From contig NZ_JBEPOH010000002.1 of assembly GCF_040546685.1 (NCBI RefSeq), forward strand, positions 372,001 to 436,000: a stretch of 64,000 bases of DNA, in the 5' to 3' direction. The notes beneath the pieces were generated by a model. It was not told where the DNA came from. It saw only the letters and a program-made list of their open reading frames with translations, and did not search any database. The translations under genes and the position numbers were made by a program. This DNA is from Variovorax sp. OAS795 (GTDB lineage: Bacteria; Pseudomonadota; Gammaproteobacteria; Burkholderiales; Burkholderiaceae_C). Shown piece after piece: positions 29,032-40,391 of this stretch. Every line of letters starts with the position of its first letter. Positions within the stretch are counted from its first letter, which is position 1.

Positions 29032-30741
29032 TCAGGAAGCCCGGCACGCATAGCTCGATGCCTGCGCCGGGTCGCCGCCGGTGTAGTGCGGGTAGCCCGG
29101 ATAGCGGCACATCGGGCGCGAGGCCTGCATGGCGAACGGCGGCAGCGGCGCCTTGACGACCTGCACCAGCGCGTTCGCAGGCGCACTGCCTGCGCTCACC
29201 CACCGGTCCAGGGGGTCGAGCAGGTCCACCATCGTCGGCACGACGGGGCCGCCCGCCACGGCGCGCGCGTTGCCGGTATGGGTCGAGCCCGGTGAGACGT
29301 AGAGCCGCACCGAGCCTTCGGCCGCCCCCGCACCCAGTCGCGCCACGAGCGCATCGTGGTACTGGATGCCCATGAGCGCGCTCTGTGCGCGGTCGCCGGC
29401 GTTCTCGCGCAGGATCAGCTTGCCGCCACGCGCGAAGAAGGCCGACAGGTCCGGGTTGGTAGCGTCCATCAGCGCCGAGGTTTTCTGCACACGGTCGCGA
29501 AAGTCTTCGGGCCGATAGCCGCGCACGTCGTAGCCCTTGTCGCGCACGATCGCGTGGCGGACCCAGTTGCTTCCATAGATCCATTGCGTCGAATTGCGCG
29601 CCGCGTCCGGCGGCGAGGCGGGTGCGGCGGTACCGGAAACCCAGCGCACCATGCTGACCGCGGAAGGCCCGTCGAGGCTGTCTTCGTGCCCGTAGAGCCA
29701 GGGCGGATACGCCGTGAGGCCGTTGGCAAGGGGAAACGGAAACACATAGGGGGAGTGGATGTCGCGCACCAGGCGCAGCTCGGCATCCGACAGGCAATGC
29801 ACGCCGGCATCGCTGCCACCGGGGCAGCGCAGGGGCTGCAGGTCCACGCGCGCCTGGCACCCCATGTAGTTGTTCACCACGCCGTCAGCCAGCCCGTCGA
29901 GCGCATCGCACGCGTTCGATGTGGCCCTGGCGATGAGCGCCGTCTTCTCGGGCTGCAGCCAGTCCGCATGCTGCGGCACCTGGTTGCGCACGAAGGCATG
30001 GAACAGGCCGGTCCAGTTGATCACGGGAACGACACTGACGATGCCGTCGTAGTCCGCCGGAAAGCGCTGCGCCATGGCCAGGCCTTCGCGGCCCCCTTCG
30101 GAGCCGCCGAAGTAATACATGCGCTGCGGCGGGCGTGCGTAGTAGGCGCGCATGATGTCCACGGCCGCGTCCTTCACCTTCTTGTAGGAGGCGAAGGCGA
30201 AGTTCTCGAGCATCTCGTCGTTCGACGCAAAGGCGCCGGGCTCGCCGGGCGCGAACGCGGAGGCCTGGTGGCCGGAGTCCTGGCCGAAGGTCGCATAGCC
30301 CCGTGCGATGGGGAGCAGGTCGTCCGGCGCCGCGTCGCGCAGGGGAGCCAAGCCGGTGATCAGCACCCCGTTGAAGCCACCTCCGCCGTACTGCAGGGCC
30401 TTGCCGTTCCAGGTGGTCGGCAGGTTGAGCTGGAAGTTGATGGCCTGGGCCGCCGGGTCGCGCGACGCGATGGTGCCGCTGACCTTGCAGAACTGCGGCA
30501 GCGCCGGCACGAAGGCCCCGGCGTTCACCGTGGCAGGAGAGGCCGGCGCGAGAACGGCCGAAGCGATCGAGGCCCTGCCGCTCGGCAATCCGATTGCGCC
30601 TGGTGCGATGGCATGGCCCGCGAGGCTGGCGCAAGAGGCCGCGAGCTGGCCCGCGTCCGGGACGGTGCCGCATGCCGACAAGGCCAGGGCAAGCAGCGCG
30701 AGGGCGGTACGGACGAAGGGGCGCAAGGCGGAATGGTTCAT
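29032..30741 (-). CDS. Tannase/feruloyl esterase family lipoprotein
   Basis: A 569-residue secreted esterase. The signal peptide ends in the lipobox LSAC (Cys24), so it should be a lipid-anchored envelope protein. Typical tannase-family segments are LPTTWNGKALQYGGGGFNG in part, FGGSEGGREGL with nucleophile Ser214, the Cys-rich linker around NACDALDG and YMGCQ, SPGSTHTGNA with the His, and a C-terminal CRYPGYPHYTGGD. The family includes tannases, feruloyl esterases and MHETase-like enzymes. GGAGACCCC precedes the ATG at 30741. It stands alone between the importer and the malonate operon, with no visible link to either. Confidence 0.88.
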   Translation of the reverse strand: MNHSALRPFVRTALALLALALSACGTVPDAGQLAASCASLAGHAIAPGAIGLPSGRASIASAVLAPASPATVNAGAFVPALPQFCKVSGTIASRDPAAQAINFQLNLPTTWNGKALQYGGGGFNGVLITGLAPLRDAAPDDLLPIARGYATFGQDSGHQASAFAPGEPGAFASNDEMLENFAFASYKKVKDAAVDIMRAYYARPPQRMYYFGGSEGGREGLAMAQRFPADYDGIVSVVPVINWTGLFHAFVRNQVPQHADWLQPEKTALIARATSNACDALDGLADGVVNNYMGCQARVDLQPLRCPGGSDAGVHCLSDAELRLVRDIHSPYVFPFPLANGLTAYPPWLYGHEDSLDGPSAVSMVRWVSGTAAPASPPDAARNSTQWIYGSNWVRHAIVRDKGYDVRGYRPEDFRDRVQKTSALMDATNPDLSAFFARGGKLILRENAGDRAQSALMGIQYHDALVARLGAGAAEGSVRLYVSPGSTHTGNARAVAGGPVVPTMVDLLDPLDRWVSAGSAPANALVQVVKAPLPPFAMQASRPMCRYPGYPHYTGGDPAQASSYACRAS

Positions 30742-30853
30742 GGGGTCTCCGGATTCTTTTTTTCGATTGTCTCGGCCCGCTGTCACGGCCGGCTACGCCG
30801 ATTGTCCACGGACGCTGACCCAATCCACCGCACAGCTGCGCGCTCGGTCCGGT

Positions 30854-32824
<1,971 letters not shown>

Positions 32825-32874
32825 GATGGGATCTCCGGTGGTTCGATTCAAGACATCAGGCGCGCGGCCTGGAT

Positions 32875-33783
32875 TCATTGCTCCGCATGGCTGTTCAGCC
32901 ACGCGGCAACCGCCGCGGCGCTGCGGAAGTCGTCGCAGGCGCGTGCCGGCACAGTGGGATAGCGCTGGTTCCACATGCGCGCGAGCGCCTGGCCCGGGCC
33001 GATTTCGAGCACGCAGCGCACCTGCCGGGCCGAGATGTTTTCCATGCATTCGTCCCAGCGGACCGTCTGCGCGATCTGGGCGGCCAGCGCCGCGCGGGCG
33101 GCGCTGGCATCGCGGACGCGATCGCCCGTGTTGCTGAACAGCAGGGCGCGGGGCGCAAGAAAAGGTACGTCGGCCAGTGTTTGCGAGAAGCTTTCCGCCG
33201 CCTCGCGCATCCAGCGCGTGTGCGAGGCGACGTTGACCCGGAGGCGCGTGCATTGCGCACCGGCCGCCACGGCCATGCGCTCGGCGCTGTCCAGTGCGTC
33301 GACCGGTCCGCCGAGCACCACGCTGGCGTCGCCATTGCGGATGGCGAGTTCGAGTCCCGCATCGCTGCGCAGCTGTTCGAGCGCCTGCCCGGCAAGGCCG
33401 GTGACGGCCACCAGGCCGCCGGGGGATTCGGCGGCGCAGCGGTCCATCGCCTCGGCCCGCCGCGGTGCCAATGCCGCCGCCGCGGCGGGATCGATCACGC
33501 CGGCCGCGCTGAAGGCCGCCAGTTCGCCGACGCTGTAGCCGGCGACCGCGGCGGGCGGAGGAACCTTGGGCGCCAGCTGCCCCCAAGCCGCCAGCGCGAG
33601 GCTCGTCAGCAGCGTCTGCGCGTTGTCGTTGCGTTCGGCCCAGCCTGCATCGGCGAGCGCTTGGCGCCAGTCGCCGACCCCAAGCCGGGCGCACATGCCG
33701 CGCACGGTCGCGTCGTCCGCCAGCCACGGCAGCATGGCGGGATGCTGGTTGCCCTGGCCCGAAAAAAGAAGTGCGAAGCTCAT
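32875..33783 (-). CDS. mdcH: Malonate decarboxylase, epsilon subunit (malonyl-CoA:ACP transacylase)
   Basis: A 302-residue acyltransferase of the FabD fold. It starts [15 protein letters not shown], has the nucleophile elbow GYSVGE (Ser84) and the second motif [11 protein letters not shown] with the catalytic His. In the Mdc system it transfers malonyl from CoA to the acyl carrier MdcC to prime the enzyme. The ATG at 33783 overlaps the mdcB stop (ATGA). It is the last mdc gene before acs. Confidence 0.9.
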   Translation of the reverse strand: MSFALLFSGQGNQHPAMLPWLADDATVRGMCARLGVGDWRQALADAGWAERNDNAQTLLTSLALAAWGQLAPKVPPPAAVAGYSVGELAAFSAAGVIDPAAAAALAPRRAEAMDRCAAESPGGLVAVTGLAGQALEQLRSDAGLELAIRNGDASVVLGGPVDALDSAERMAVAAGAQCTRLRVNVASHTRWMREAAESFSQTLADVPFLAPRALLFSNTGDRVRDASAARAALAAQIAQTVRWDECMENISARQVRCVLEIGPGQALARMWNQRYPTVPARACDDFRSAAAVAAWLNSHAEQ

Positions 33784-34643
33784 GGTGCAGCACACACGCG
33801 CTGGATCCAGCAGGCCGCGGCGAGCGTGTCGGCCGCGCCCCCGGGCGAGAGACGCTGCCGCACGAAATCGTCTGTGATCGCTTGCGCATGCGAAAGGCCA
33901 CCGGCCCGCGCAATGCCGCCGCGATCGAGAAAGCCCTGCGCGGCGCGCTGTGCAGCACGCAGGCCGGCAAGACCGCCGCGGTGCGCGAGGTTGCTGTCGT
34001 CGAGCACCGCGATGATGCGGAACAGGGTCTCGAGCCGGGCTTGGCGGGGCGTAAGTCCCCGGGCCAGCGCATCGCCCAATGCGGGCAGCGCGGTCTCGAA
34101 CAGCACCGGAAATGCCAGGGCCGCCTCCTGGGATGCGCTGCGCAGGCCGAGGCGCCGCGCCGCGATGCCGCCGGGGAGGACGGATGGGCGCTGGCTGCGC
34201 CTGGCCAGTGCATCGCCCCAGTGGCGGCGCAGCGCATCGCGCAGCGCGGCCGGGTGCAAGGGGCCGTGTTGTTCACGCAGCGCCGCGCCCGCCGAGGCGC
34301 ACAACAGGCCCAGCATGAAGATCGCGCCGCGGTGGGTGTTGATGCCGCGGGTCGCGGCCAGCATGCGTGCCTCGGCCGCGATGCCGTGCCGCTCGAGCAC
34401 GGCGAAATCCGCGCCGTCCGCGCCCGCCTCGGCGATCTGCACGAAGTAGCGGCGCAGCGAGAACAGGCTGCGCATGAAGGTGTGCGCGTCCATGTCGTCG
34501 TGGCTGCCGCAGTCGATCAACGTGACCAGGCCGGGCTTGGGCGACAGCGACAGCTCGTCGTACAGCGCAAGCGTGGCGGCGTGCCCGATTGCCGACGGCG
34601 TGAGCCGCGCATCGGGTTGCAGCGGGAGCGCAGCGGTCCTCAT
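33780..34643 (-). CDS. mdcB: Triphosphoribosyl-dephospho-CoA synthase
   Basis: A 287-residue CitG/MdcB protein. It has [26 protein letters not shown] in outline (KPGLV, DxGxHxDMD), [12 protein letters not shown], and the late segment [16 protein letters not shown]. These are the conserved residues of the enzyme that joins ATP and dephospho-CoA to make the precursor of the MdcC prosthetic group. The ATG overlaps the mdcG stop and its own stop overlaps mdcH, so translation is coupled on both sides. Confidence 0.92.
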   Translation of the reverse strand: MRTAALPLQPDARLTPSAIGHAATLALYDELSLSPKPGLVTLIDCGSHDDMDAHTFMRSLFSLRRYFVQIAEAGADGADFAVLERHGIAAEARMLAATRGINTHRGAIFMLGLLCASAGAALREQHGPLHPAALRDALRRHWGDALARRSQRPSVLPGGIAARRLGLRSASQEAALAFPVLFETALPALGDALARGLTPRQARLETLFRIIAVLDDSNLAHRGGLAGLRAAQRAAQGFLDRGGIARAGGLSHAQAITDDFVRQRLSPGGAADTLAAACWIQRVCAAP

Positions 34644-35329
34644 GCGGCGAGCTCCTTCGTTCCTGCCGATTCGCACCAGGCGCCATCGTGCTGCAGCGCG
34701 ACGCCATCGAGCCGCTTGACCATCACGGCCCGCGCGCGGCCGGCGCGCCATTCGTTCCATTCGCGCCAGGCCACCGCCGCGCCGTCCGCGAACATGACCT
34801 CGCCATCCAGCCTGGGCTGTTCCGCCTCGAATGCGCAGAGTGCGCGAACCACGTCGTCGGCATGCGCCGCCCCATCGACGGCGATGGACAGGTCGAGGTC
34901 GGACCCGGTCCGTACATGATCCAGGCCGCTGATCGCCTGCCAGCCGTAGCTGCCGAACGCGCGTGCCGCCGCATGGCATTCGCCGAGCCGGCCGAGCAGT
35001 GTGCGCGCCGCGTCCCGCGCTGCCCGAGGCAGCAAGTCCTGCATGTCGGCAAGCAGCGGAAACTCGCCGTAGCCATGCACATCGGCGAGCGGCACTTGCA
35101 GGGCAAGCCGGCGCCTGTTCCAGCGCGCAGGCGCGGGCAAGCCCAGCGCAATGCATCCAGCGGCGGCGCCTGCCGGCTGGCGCGTCACGACCAGAGGCAG
35201 CCCATTCGAGTCCCAATGCGCGAGGCAGTCGCTCGCCTGCACATCCCACGGCCGCGCCCGCACGGCGCTCCACCCGCTGCGGGAGAGCCAGGCAAGCTGG
35301 TGGCGGTGCAGTGCGTGCATGGCGGCCAT
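34640..35329 (-). CDS. mdcG: Phosphoribosyl-dephospho-CoA transferase (holo-MdcC synthase)
   Basis: A 229-residue MdcG protein. The nucleotidyltransferase-like core is visible as SGLDHVRTGSDLDLSIAV, with the two Asp residues of the GSDLD motif. It attaches the dephospho-CoA group made by MdcB to a Ser of MdcC. Starts at GTG 35335, ATG 35329 and ATG 35320 are all in frame; the GTG has the best-spaced GAAGG, and the ATG is listed as conservative. The start region follows a hairpin that contains the mdcE stop. Confidence 0.85.
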   Translation of the reverse strand: MAAMHALHRHQLAWLSRSGWSAVRARPWDVQASDCLAHWDSNGLPLVVTRQPAGAAAGCIALGLPAPARWNRRRLALQVPLADVHGYGEFPLLADMQDLLPRAARDAARTLLGRLGECHAAARAFGSYGWQAISGLDHVRTGSDLDLSIAVDGAAHADDVVRALCAFEAEQPRLDGEVMFADGAAVAWREWNEWRAGRARAVMVKRLDGVALQHDGAWCESAGTKELAA

Positions 35330-35340
35330 TTCCACGCAGC

Positions 35341-35354
35341 CCGCCTTCAGGCGG
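35341..35354 (-). promoter_or_regulatory. Intra-operon hairpin at the mdcE stop / mdcG ribosome site
   Basis: CCGCCT-GA-AGGCGG on the mRNA strand is a perfect 6-base-pair inverted repeat. The mdcE stop UGA sits at its apex and the GAAGG that would serve mdcG lies in the 3' arm. Ribosomes ending mdcE would open it, which suggests translational coupling. Confidence 0.35.
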
Positions 35355-36048
35355 CGTCCAGCACGCGCTGCACGACCGAGGCGGCGAGCCGGCGTCCACC
35401 CCGTTCGGCGCCGTCGAAGGCGCGTCGGTCTTCGGTCGGTGTGTGGGCCAGCGCGTCGCGAAGGCAAACCTGCAGGTCGCCCTGCCAGAGTGCACGCACG
35501 CCGCCCATCGCCACGTAGTTCTGCACGCCGGGTGCGAACACGGGGTTGGATTGCGACAGGGCCGTGAGCTTCTCCTCCGGCAGCTTGGTCACGCGCGCCA
35601 TGGCCGGGATGCGCATCACGCGGATCTCGGCGTCGGGCAGTGCGTAGCAGGCGTCGGCTATCAGGCCCGAGGTGATGAAGCCGCCCGACAGCGCCTGGTC
35701 GTACACCAGGCCGATCACGCGGTGGCCGCGCCGCCGCGCCAGGTCGATGCTCGCGCCGAGGTGCGCCATGGCGCGGTTGATGCCGAGCAGCTCGTCGCGC
35801 CGCCGCAGTTGCTGGCCCTGGGTGTCGATCAGGAGCAGGATCGGCCGGCCCGGATGTTGCGCGACCGTGTCCAGCACCACGCGGGCCTGCACCAGCGCGA
35901 GCCGCACGCCGATCGGCGCGTGGTGGGTGGTGCCGATCACGGCGATGGGTTCGCCATCGAAGATGACTTCGCCCTGCAGAAAATCGCCGTCTTCGCGCAT
36001 CCCGTGGTAGGGGCCGAAGAGCTGGGTGACAAGTGAATTCCACTGCAT
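35347..36048 (-). CDS. mdcE: Malonate decarboxylase, gamma subunit
   Basis: A 233-residue MdcE protein of the carboxyltransferase-like crotonase superfamily. It has ILLLIDTQGQQLRRRDELLGIN, SGGFITSGLIAD with the oxyanion-hole Gly residues, and a C-terminal Arg-rich end. With MdcD it decarboxylates malonyl-S-MdcC to acetyl-S-MdcC. It starts 18 bases after the mdcD stop. Length agrees with the family. Confidence 0.92.
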   Translation of the reverse strand: MQWNSLVTQLFGPYHGMREDGDFLQGEVIFDGEPIAVIGTTHHAPIGVRLALVQARVVLDTVAQHPGRPILLLIDTQGQQLRRRDELLGINRAMAHLGASIDLARRRGHRVIGLVYDQALSGGFITSGLIADACYALPDAEIRVMRIPAMARVTKLPEEKLTALSQSNPVFAPGVQNYVAMGGVRALWQGDLQVCLRDALAHTPTEDRRAFDGAERGGRRLAASVVQRVLDAA

Positions 36049-36066
36049 GGAGTGCCCCGCTTTGTT

Positions 36067-36948
36067 TCAGATGGTGCGCAACGCGCGGACCGCTTCGACC
36101 GAAAGCTCGGAGACCTGCTGCGCGTCGGCGATGCCCAGCGCGCTCCAGAGCAGCACGGCCTCGTCGAGGTCCGTGGTGTCGGTGGCGTCCAGGGCGTGCA
36201 GGCGTCGTGTGAGCAGTGCGTGCTCCTGCTCCAGCGCCGCCAGCGTGAACGGCTTCGATTCGCCGATCGCTGCGATGGCCGCCGCGCGAAAGGCGGCCAC
36301 ATCGTCTTCGACGAGCGCATCGCAGTCGCCGATGAGCCAGCGGTGCTTGCCGCCGGTCGTGCGCCAGACCAGCGCCCGGTCGCGCGAGTCGAATTCGTCC
36401 ACGCCGTGAGAAGCCTCGATCACCTCGGGGCCCGACATGGCCAGCCGGCCGACATCGCTCATCACGACGTGGTCGGCACAGCGCGCCACGATGCCCATGC
36501 CGCCGAAGCAGCCGTTGGCGCCGCCGATCAGCACCACGACCGGGATGCCGGCGGCGCGCACGTCGAGCAGGGCGCGCATCACTTCCGACACCGCGATGAG
36601 TCCGGCATTGGCCTCGTGCAGCCGCACGCCGCCCGATTCGGCCAGCAGCAGCACGGCCGCCGGCCGGTCGCGCAGTGCGCGCTGCATCAGGCCGACCAGC
36701 TTGGCGCCGTGGACCTCGCCGACGCCGCCGCCCATGAACGCGCCTTCCTGCGCGGCCACGAAGACGCTGTGGCCATCGAGCGTCGCGCGGCCGACCGCCA
36801 CGCCGTCGTCGAAGGCGGACGGCACGCCCAGCTGCGCGAGGTGCGGGCTCATGACCCGCTCGCTCGGGGGCAGCCATTCATGAAAACTGCCGGGATCGAG
36901 CAGCAGCGCGAGACGCTCGCGCGCCGAGCATTCGGCATAGCTGATCAT
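36067..36948 (-). CDS. mdcD: Malonate decarboxylase, beta subunit
   Basis: A 293-residue MdcD protein, related to the beta subunit of acetyl-CoA carboxyltransferase. Conserved stretches are SARERLALLLDPGSFHEWLPP, GEVHGAKLVGLMQRALRDRPA in part, ESGGVRLHEANAGL and GGANGCFGGMGI. It forms the decarboxylase with MdcE. Its ATG overlaps the mdcC stop (ATGA). Confidence 0.93.
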   Translation of the reverse strand: MISYAECSARERLALLLDPGSFHEWLPPSERVMSPHLAQLGVPSAFDDGVAVGRATLDGHSVFVAAQEGAFMGGGVGEVHGAKLVGLMQRALRDRPAAVLLLAESGGVRLHEANAGLIAVSEVMRALLDVRAAGIPVVVLIGGANGCFGGMGIVARCADHVVMSDVGRLAMSGPEVIEASHGVDEFDSRDRALVWRTTGGKHRWLIGDCDALVEDDVAAFRAAAIAAIGESKPFTLAALEQEHALLTRRLHALDATDTTDLDEAVLLWSALGIADAQQVSELSVEAVRALRTI

Positions 36949-37277
36949 GGCCGGCCTCCCGCGATCTCGGCCACGGCCTGGTCGAGCCGCAGGCTCACCA
37001 CCGCGGGCGTGGCGCCCATGTCGTTGATCGAGACGCGCACGCCGGCCAGCGGATGGCGCGCATGGAAGTCGTCCATCACGGCCTGCCAGATGGGGCCGAA
37101 GCCGCGCGCCGAAGTCTCCACGCGCACCGCGCAAGCCGTGCCTGCGGCCGGCTCGAGCATGACCTCGAGGTTGCCGGAACCGACCACGCCGACCAGCACC
37201 GGCGCAAAGGCACCGGCCGGCCGGCCGCCGGAGAAAGAAAAGTCCAGGGTCTCGAGCCCTGCGGGAACGTCGCTCAT
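36945..37277 (-). CDS. mdcC: Malonate decarboxylase acyl carrier protein, delta subunit
   Basis: A 110-residue MdcC. The segment VVGSGNLEVML (31-41) contains Ser34, which matches the position where the 2'-(5''-phosphoribosyl)-3'-dephospho-CoA group is attached by MdcG. GVRVSINDMGATPAVV near the end is also typical. It carries malonyl and acetyl groups between subunits. GGAGATCCC precedes the ATG at 37277, and it starts 14 bases after mdcA ends. Confidence 0.9.
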   Translation of the reverse strand: MSDVPAGLETLDFSFSGGRPAGAFAPVLVGVVGSGNLEVMLEPAAGTACAVRVETSARGFGPIWQAVMDDFHARHPLAGVRVSINDMGATPAVVSLRLDQAVAEIAGGRP

Positions 37278-37291
37278 CGTGGGATCTCCTG

Positions 37292-38974
37292 CTACCAGTT
37301 TCTGAAGCGCCTGGGCGGCTGGTACAAGCCGCCGGAAGCGCGCACCAGGTCGCGCATGCTGCGTGCCGCCAGCAGGTTGCGCGTGGCCTGGCGGGGGTCG
37401 ATGCCCAGGTCCTGCGGCCGGCGGATCACGCCGCGGTCGCGCAGGTTCTCGACCGCGCGCCTGTCGCGCGCGAGGCCCACGGCGGTGTAGCCCGCCACGC
37501 CGCGAATCGCCTGTTCGCGTTCCGCGTCGCTGCGGCACATCAGCAGGTTGGCAATGCCTTCCTCGGTGAGGATGTGCGAGACGTCGTCGCCGTAGATCAT
37601 GATCGGCGGCAGGTCCATGCCGGCCTGCTCCTGCAGCGTCCAGGCATCGAGCCGGTCGACGAAGGCCGGCTGCATGTGCTCGCGGAAGGTCTCGACCATC
37701 TGCACCACCAGCTTCTGCCCGCGCGGCGTGCCGGCCGCCCCGGTGCGCCCGGCCCGCGCCTCGCGCCCGGCCTTGAGCCAGGCCGGGCTCGCATGCCGCC
37801 GGCCGCGCGCGTCGGCGCCCATGTTGGGCGCGCCGCCGAAACCGGCAATGCGGCCCAGCGTGGCGGTCGAGCTGTTGCCGTCGAGGTCGATCTGCAAGGT
37901 CGAACCGATGAACATGTCGCAGGCGTAGTGGCCCGCCGCCTGGCAGAACGCGCGGTTGCTGCGCAGGCTGCCGTCGGGGCCGGTGAAGAACACGTCGGAG
38001 CGCGCGCGGATGTAGTCCTCCATGCCCAGCTCGGAGCCGAAGGAGTGGATGGATTCCACCCAGCCCGCCTCGATGGCCGGAATCAGCGCCGGGTGCGGGT
38101 TGAGCGCCCAGTGCTTGCCGATCTTGCCCTTGAGCCCGAGCGACTCCGCATAGGTCGGCAGCAGCAGCTCGATGGCCGCGGTGTCGAAGCCGATGCCGTG
38201 GTTCAGGCGCTGCACGCCGTACTCGGCATAGATGCCCTTGATGGCCATCATGGCCATCAGGATCTGGACCTCGCTGATCTGCGCCGGGTCGCGCGTGAAC
38301 AGCGGCTCGATGAAGTTGGGGCGCGGCGCCTTGACCACGAAGCTCACCCAGTCGGCCGGAATGTCGATGCGCGGCAGCGTGGTGGTCTTGCCGTCGACCA
38401 TTTCGTTGACCTGCGCAATCACGATGCCGCCCGAGAACGCGGTGGCTTCGACGATGGCCGGCGTGTCTTCGGTGTTGGGGCCGGTGTAGAGGTTGCCTTC
38501 GGCATCGGCGGCCTGAGCGGCGACCAGCGCGACCTTGGGCGTGAGGTCGACGAAGTAGCGCGCGAACAGCTCGAGGTAGGTGTGGATGGCGCCGATCTCG
38601 ATGCGCCCCGCCGACACCAGCTTGGCCAGCCGTGCGCCCTGCGGCCCCGAGAAGCTGAAGTCCAGCCGCGCGGCCACGCCGTTCTCGAACACGTCCAGGT
38701 GCTCCGGCAGCGCCAGCACCGACTGCACCATGTGCAGGCCGTGCACCTTGGCCGGATCCACCTGCACCAGCGCCTGCGCGAGGAAGTCGGCCTGCTTCTG
38801 GTTGTTGCCTTCGAGGCAGACCCGGTCGCCGGGCGCGAGCACCGCTTCGAGCAGGGTGGCGATGGCGTCGGTCTCGACGCGCTTGCCGGCGAGCCGCTTG
38901 CCGAGGGCTTCGGCCGCGCGCGCCAGCCGCGCGGCGCGGTCGTCGGCCTTGGAGGTCCAGGTGGTGGAGATCAT
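37292..38974 (-). CDS. mdcA: Malonate decarboxylase, alpha subunit (acetyl-S-ACP:malonate ACP transferase)
   Basis: A 560-residue MdcA, related to citrate lyase alpha and CoA transferases. It has APGDRVCLEGNNQKQADFLA near the N-terminus, GRIEIGAIHTYLELFARYF, FSGGIVIAQVNEMVD and the long C-terminal half with NHGIGFDTAAIELLLP. It exchanges acetyl on MdcC for malonate, releasing acetate. It is the first mdc structural gene, 43 bases after the transporter gene. The full set A-C-D-E-G-B-H is present in one direction. Confidence 0.95.
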   Translation of the reverse strand: MISTTWTSKADDRAARLARAAEALGKRLAGKRVETDAIATLLEAVLAPGDRVCLEGNNQKQADFLAQALVQVDPAKVHGLHMVQSVLALPEHLDVFENGVAARLDFSFSGPQGARLAKLVSAGRIEIGAIHTYLELFARYFVDLTPKVALVAAQAADAEGNLYTGPNTEDTPAIVEATAFSGGIVIAQVNEMVDGKTTTLPRIDIPADWVSFVVKAPRPNFIEPLFTRDPAQISEVQILMAMMAIKGIYAEYGVQRLNHGIGFDTAAIELLLPTYAESLGLKGKIGKHWALNPHPALIPAIEAGWVESIHSFGSELGMEDYIRARSDVFFTGPDGSLRSNRAFCQAAGHYACDMFIGSTLQIDLDGNSSTATLGRIAGFGGAPNMGADARGRRHASPAWLKAGREARAGRTGAAGTPRGQKLVVQMVETFREHMQPAFVDRLDAWTLQEQAGMDLPPIMIYGDDVSHILTEEGIANLLMCRSDAEREQAIRGVAGYTAVGLARDRRAVENLRDRGVIRRPQDLGIDPRQATRNLLAARSMRDLVRASGGLYQPPRRFRNW

Positions 38975-39017
38975 GGGAAGAGGGATTGGATTGCGGTCGA
39001 AAACGGAAAGCTGCGCT

Positions 39018-40391
39018 TCACAGGACCACGAAGAGCAGCCACACCACCACGGGCGCCACCAGCGTCACGATGGCGCCGTACACCATCAGCTGCCGGAAGA
39101 ACACGTCGCGGTCCACGCCCTTGGCATTGGCGAGCACCAATGCGCCGTTGGTGGAGAACGGGCTGACATCGACGATGGTCGATGACACGGCCATGGCTGC
39201 GATGAAGCCGATCGCGCTGACGCCGGCATCGCCCTGCAGGAACGGCACCGCCAGCGGGATCAGCGAACCGAGCACCGCGGTCGACGAGGCGAAGGCCGAG
39301 ACCACGGCGCCGACGAAGCACAGCAGCAGCGCGGCGACCATGGGCGAGGTGAGCCCGGCCACGCTGTGGCCGACGAAATCGATGGTGCCCATCTTTTCCA
39401 TCACGCCCACATAGGTGCTGACACCCACGATCAGCATGATCTCCGGCCACGAGACCTGGCCCAGTGCGCGCTTTTGCAGGTTGGGCGCCATCAGCGTGAG
39501 CACCAGGCCGATGGTGATGGAGACGAAGCCGATGTCCTGCTTGAAGAACAGCGTCAGCACGGCCAGCGCCAGCAGGCCGAGGACGGTGGCGACCTGGTAG
39601 CCGCGCGAGCCTGCGTTCGCGGCTTCGGCCGGCGCAGATTCCATCAGCGAGTTACGTGCGCCGTCCGCGGTGCGCCGCTCTTCGGAGAACGACTCGCCTT
39701 CGGCGTCGCCATACACCTGGGCCCCGCCTTGCCCATGCGACACGCGCTGCACCACCGGCGCACTGCCGTCGAGGTTCGCGCGCTGGCGCAGCAGCTTCAT
39801 GCCGCCCATGAGGAAGAACAGCAGCAGCGACACCGCCAGGTTGACGCCCAGGCTTGCGAGCATGGTGGCGATCTCGTTCAGCGGCAGGCCGGCCTTGGCG
39901 ACAATCTTGTTGGTGATGCCGCCGTAGATGCTGATCGGCGAGAAGCCGCCACCCTGCGCGCCGTGCACGACCATCAGTCCCATGAGCAGCGGATTGATGC
40001 CGTACTTGGCCGCAAAGCCGAGCGCAATGGGCGCGATGATCGCCACCGCCGCCGGGCTCACGGCACCTACCGCCGTGAGCAGCGCGGCGATGAAGAACAT
40101 GATCCACGGAATGGCTGCGATGCGCCCGCGCACGGCGCGCACCGCCAGCCTCACGAGCCAGTCGATGGTGCCGTTGTTCTGCGCCAGCGCAAACAGGTAG
40201 GTGATGCCCACCAGCGTGAGGAACAGGTCGGCCGGAAAGCCGCCCATGATCGCCTTGGCGTTCATGCCGGCCACCAGCGTGCCGACCAGGAACGCACCGA
40301 CGAAGGCGATAACGCCCATGTTGATGGGCAGCACCGTGGCCAGCACGAACATGCCGACCAGTGCGTAGATCGAAATCCAATGTGAACTCAT
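39018..40391 (-). CDS. MatC-type dicarboxylate (malonate) carrier
   Basis: A 457-residue membrane protein with about ten to twelve hydrophobic segments and a hydrophilic central loop of about 60 residues (around QRVSHGQGGAQVYGDAEGES). The N-terminal half matches the dicarboxylate carrier MatC domain (GTLVAGMNAKAIMGGFPADLF, VSPAAVAIIAPIALGFAAKYGI, HGAQGGGFSPISIYGGITNK) and the second half the citrate/SLC13 type (VSSTIVDVSPFSTNGALVLAN). Neighbouring mdc genes make malonate the likely substrate. It occupies the position taken by mdcLM in other organisms. GGAG precedes the ATG at good spacing. Confidence 0.87.
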   Translation of the reverse strand: MSSHWISIYALVGMFVLATVLPINMGVIAFVGAFLVGTLVAGMNAKAIMGGFPADLFLTLVGITYLFALAQNNGTIDWLVRLAVRAVRGRIAAIPWIMFFIAALLTAVGAVSPAAVAIIAPIALGFAAKYGINPLLMGLMVVHGAQGGGFSPISIYGGITNKIVAKAGLPLNEIATMLASLGVNLAVSLLLFFLMGGMKLLRQRANLDGSAPVVQRVSHGQGGAQVYGDAEGESFSEERRTADGARNSLMESAPAEAANAGSRGYQVATVLGLLALAVLTLFFKQDIGFVSITIGLVLTLMAPNLQKRALGQVSWPEIMLIVGVSTYVGVMEKMGTIDFVGHSVAGLTSPMVAALLLCFVGAVVSAFASSTAVLGSLIPLAVPFLQGDAGVSAIGFIAAMAVSSTIVDVSPFSTNGALVLANAKGVDRDVFFRQLMVYGAIVTLVAPVVVWLLFVVL

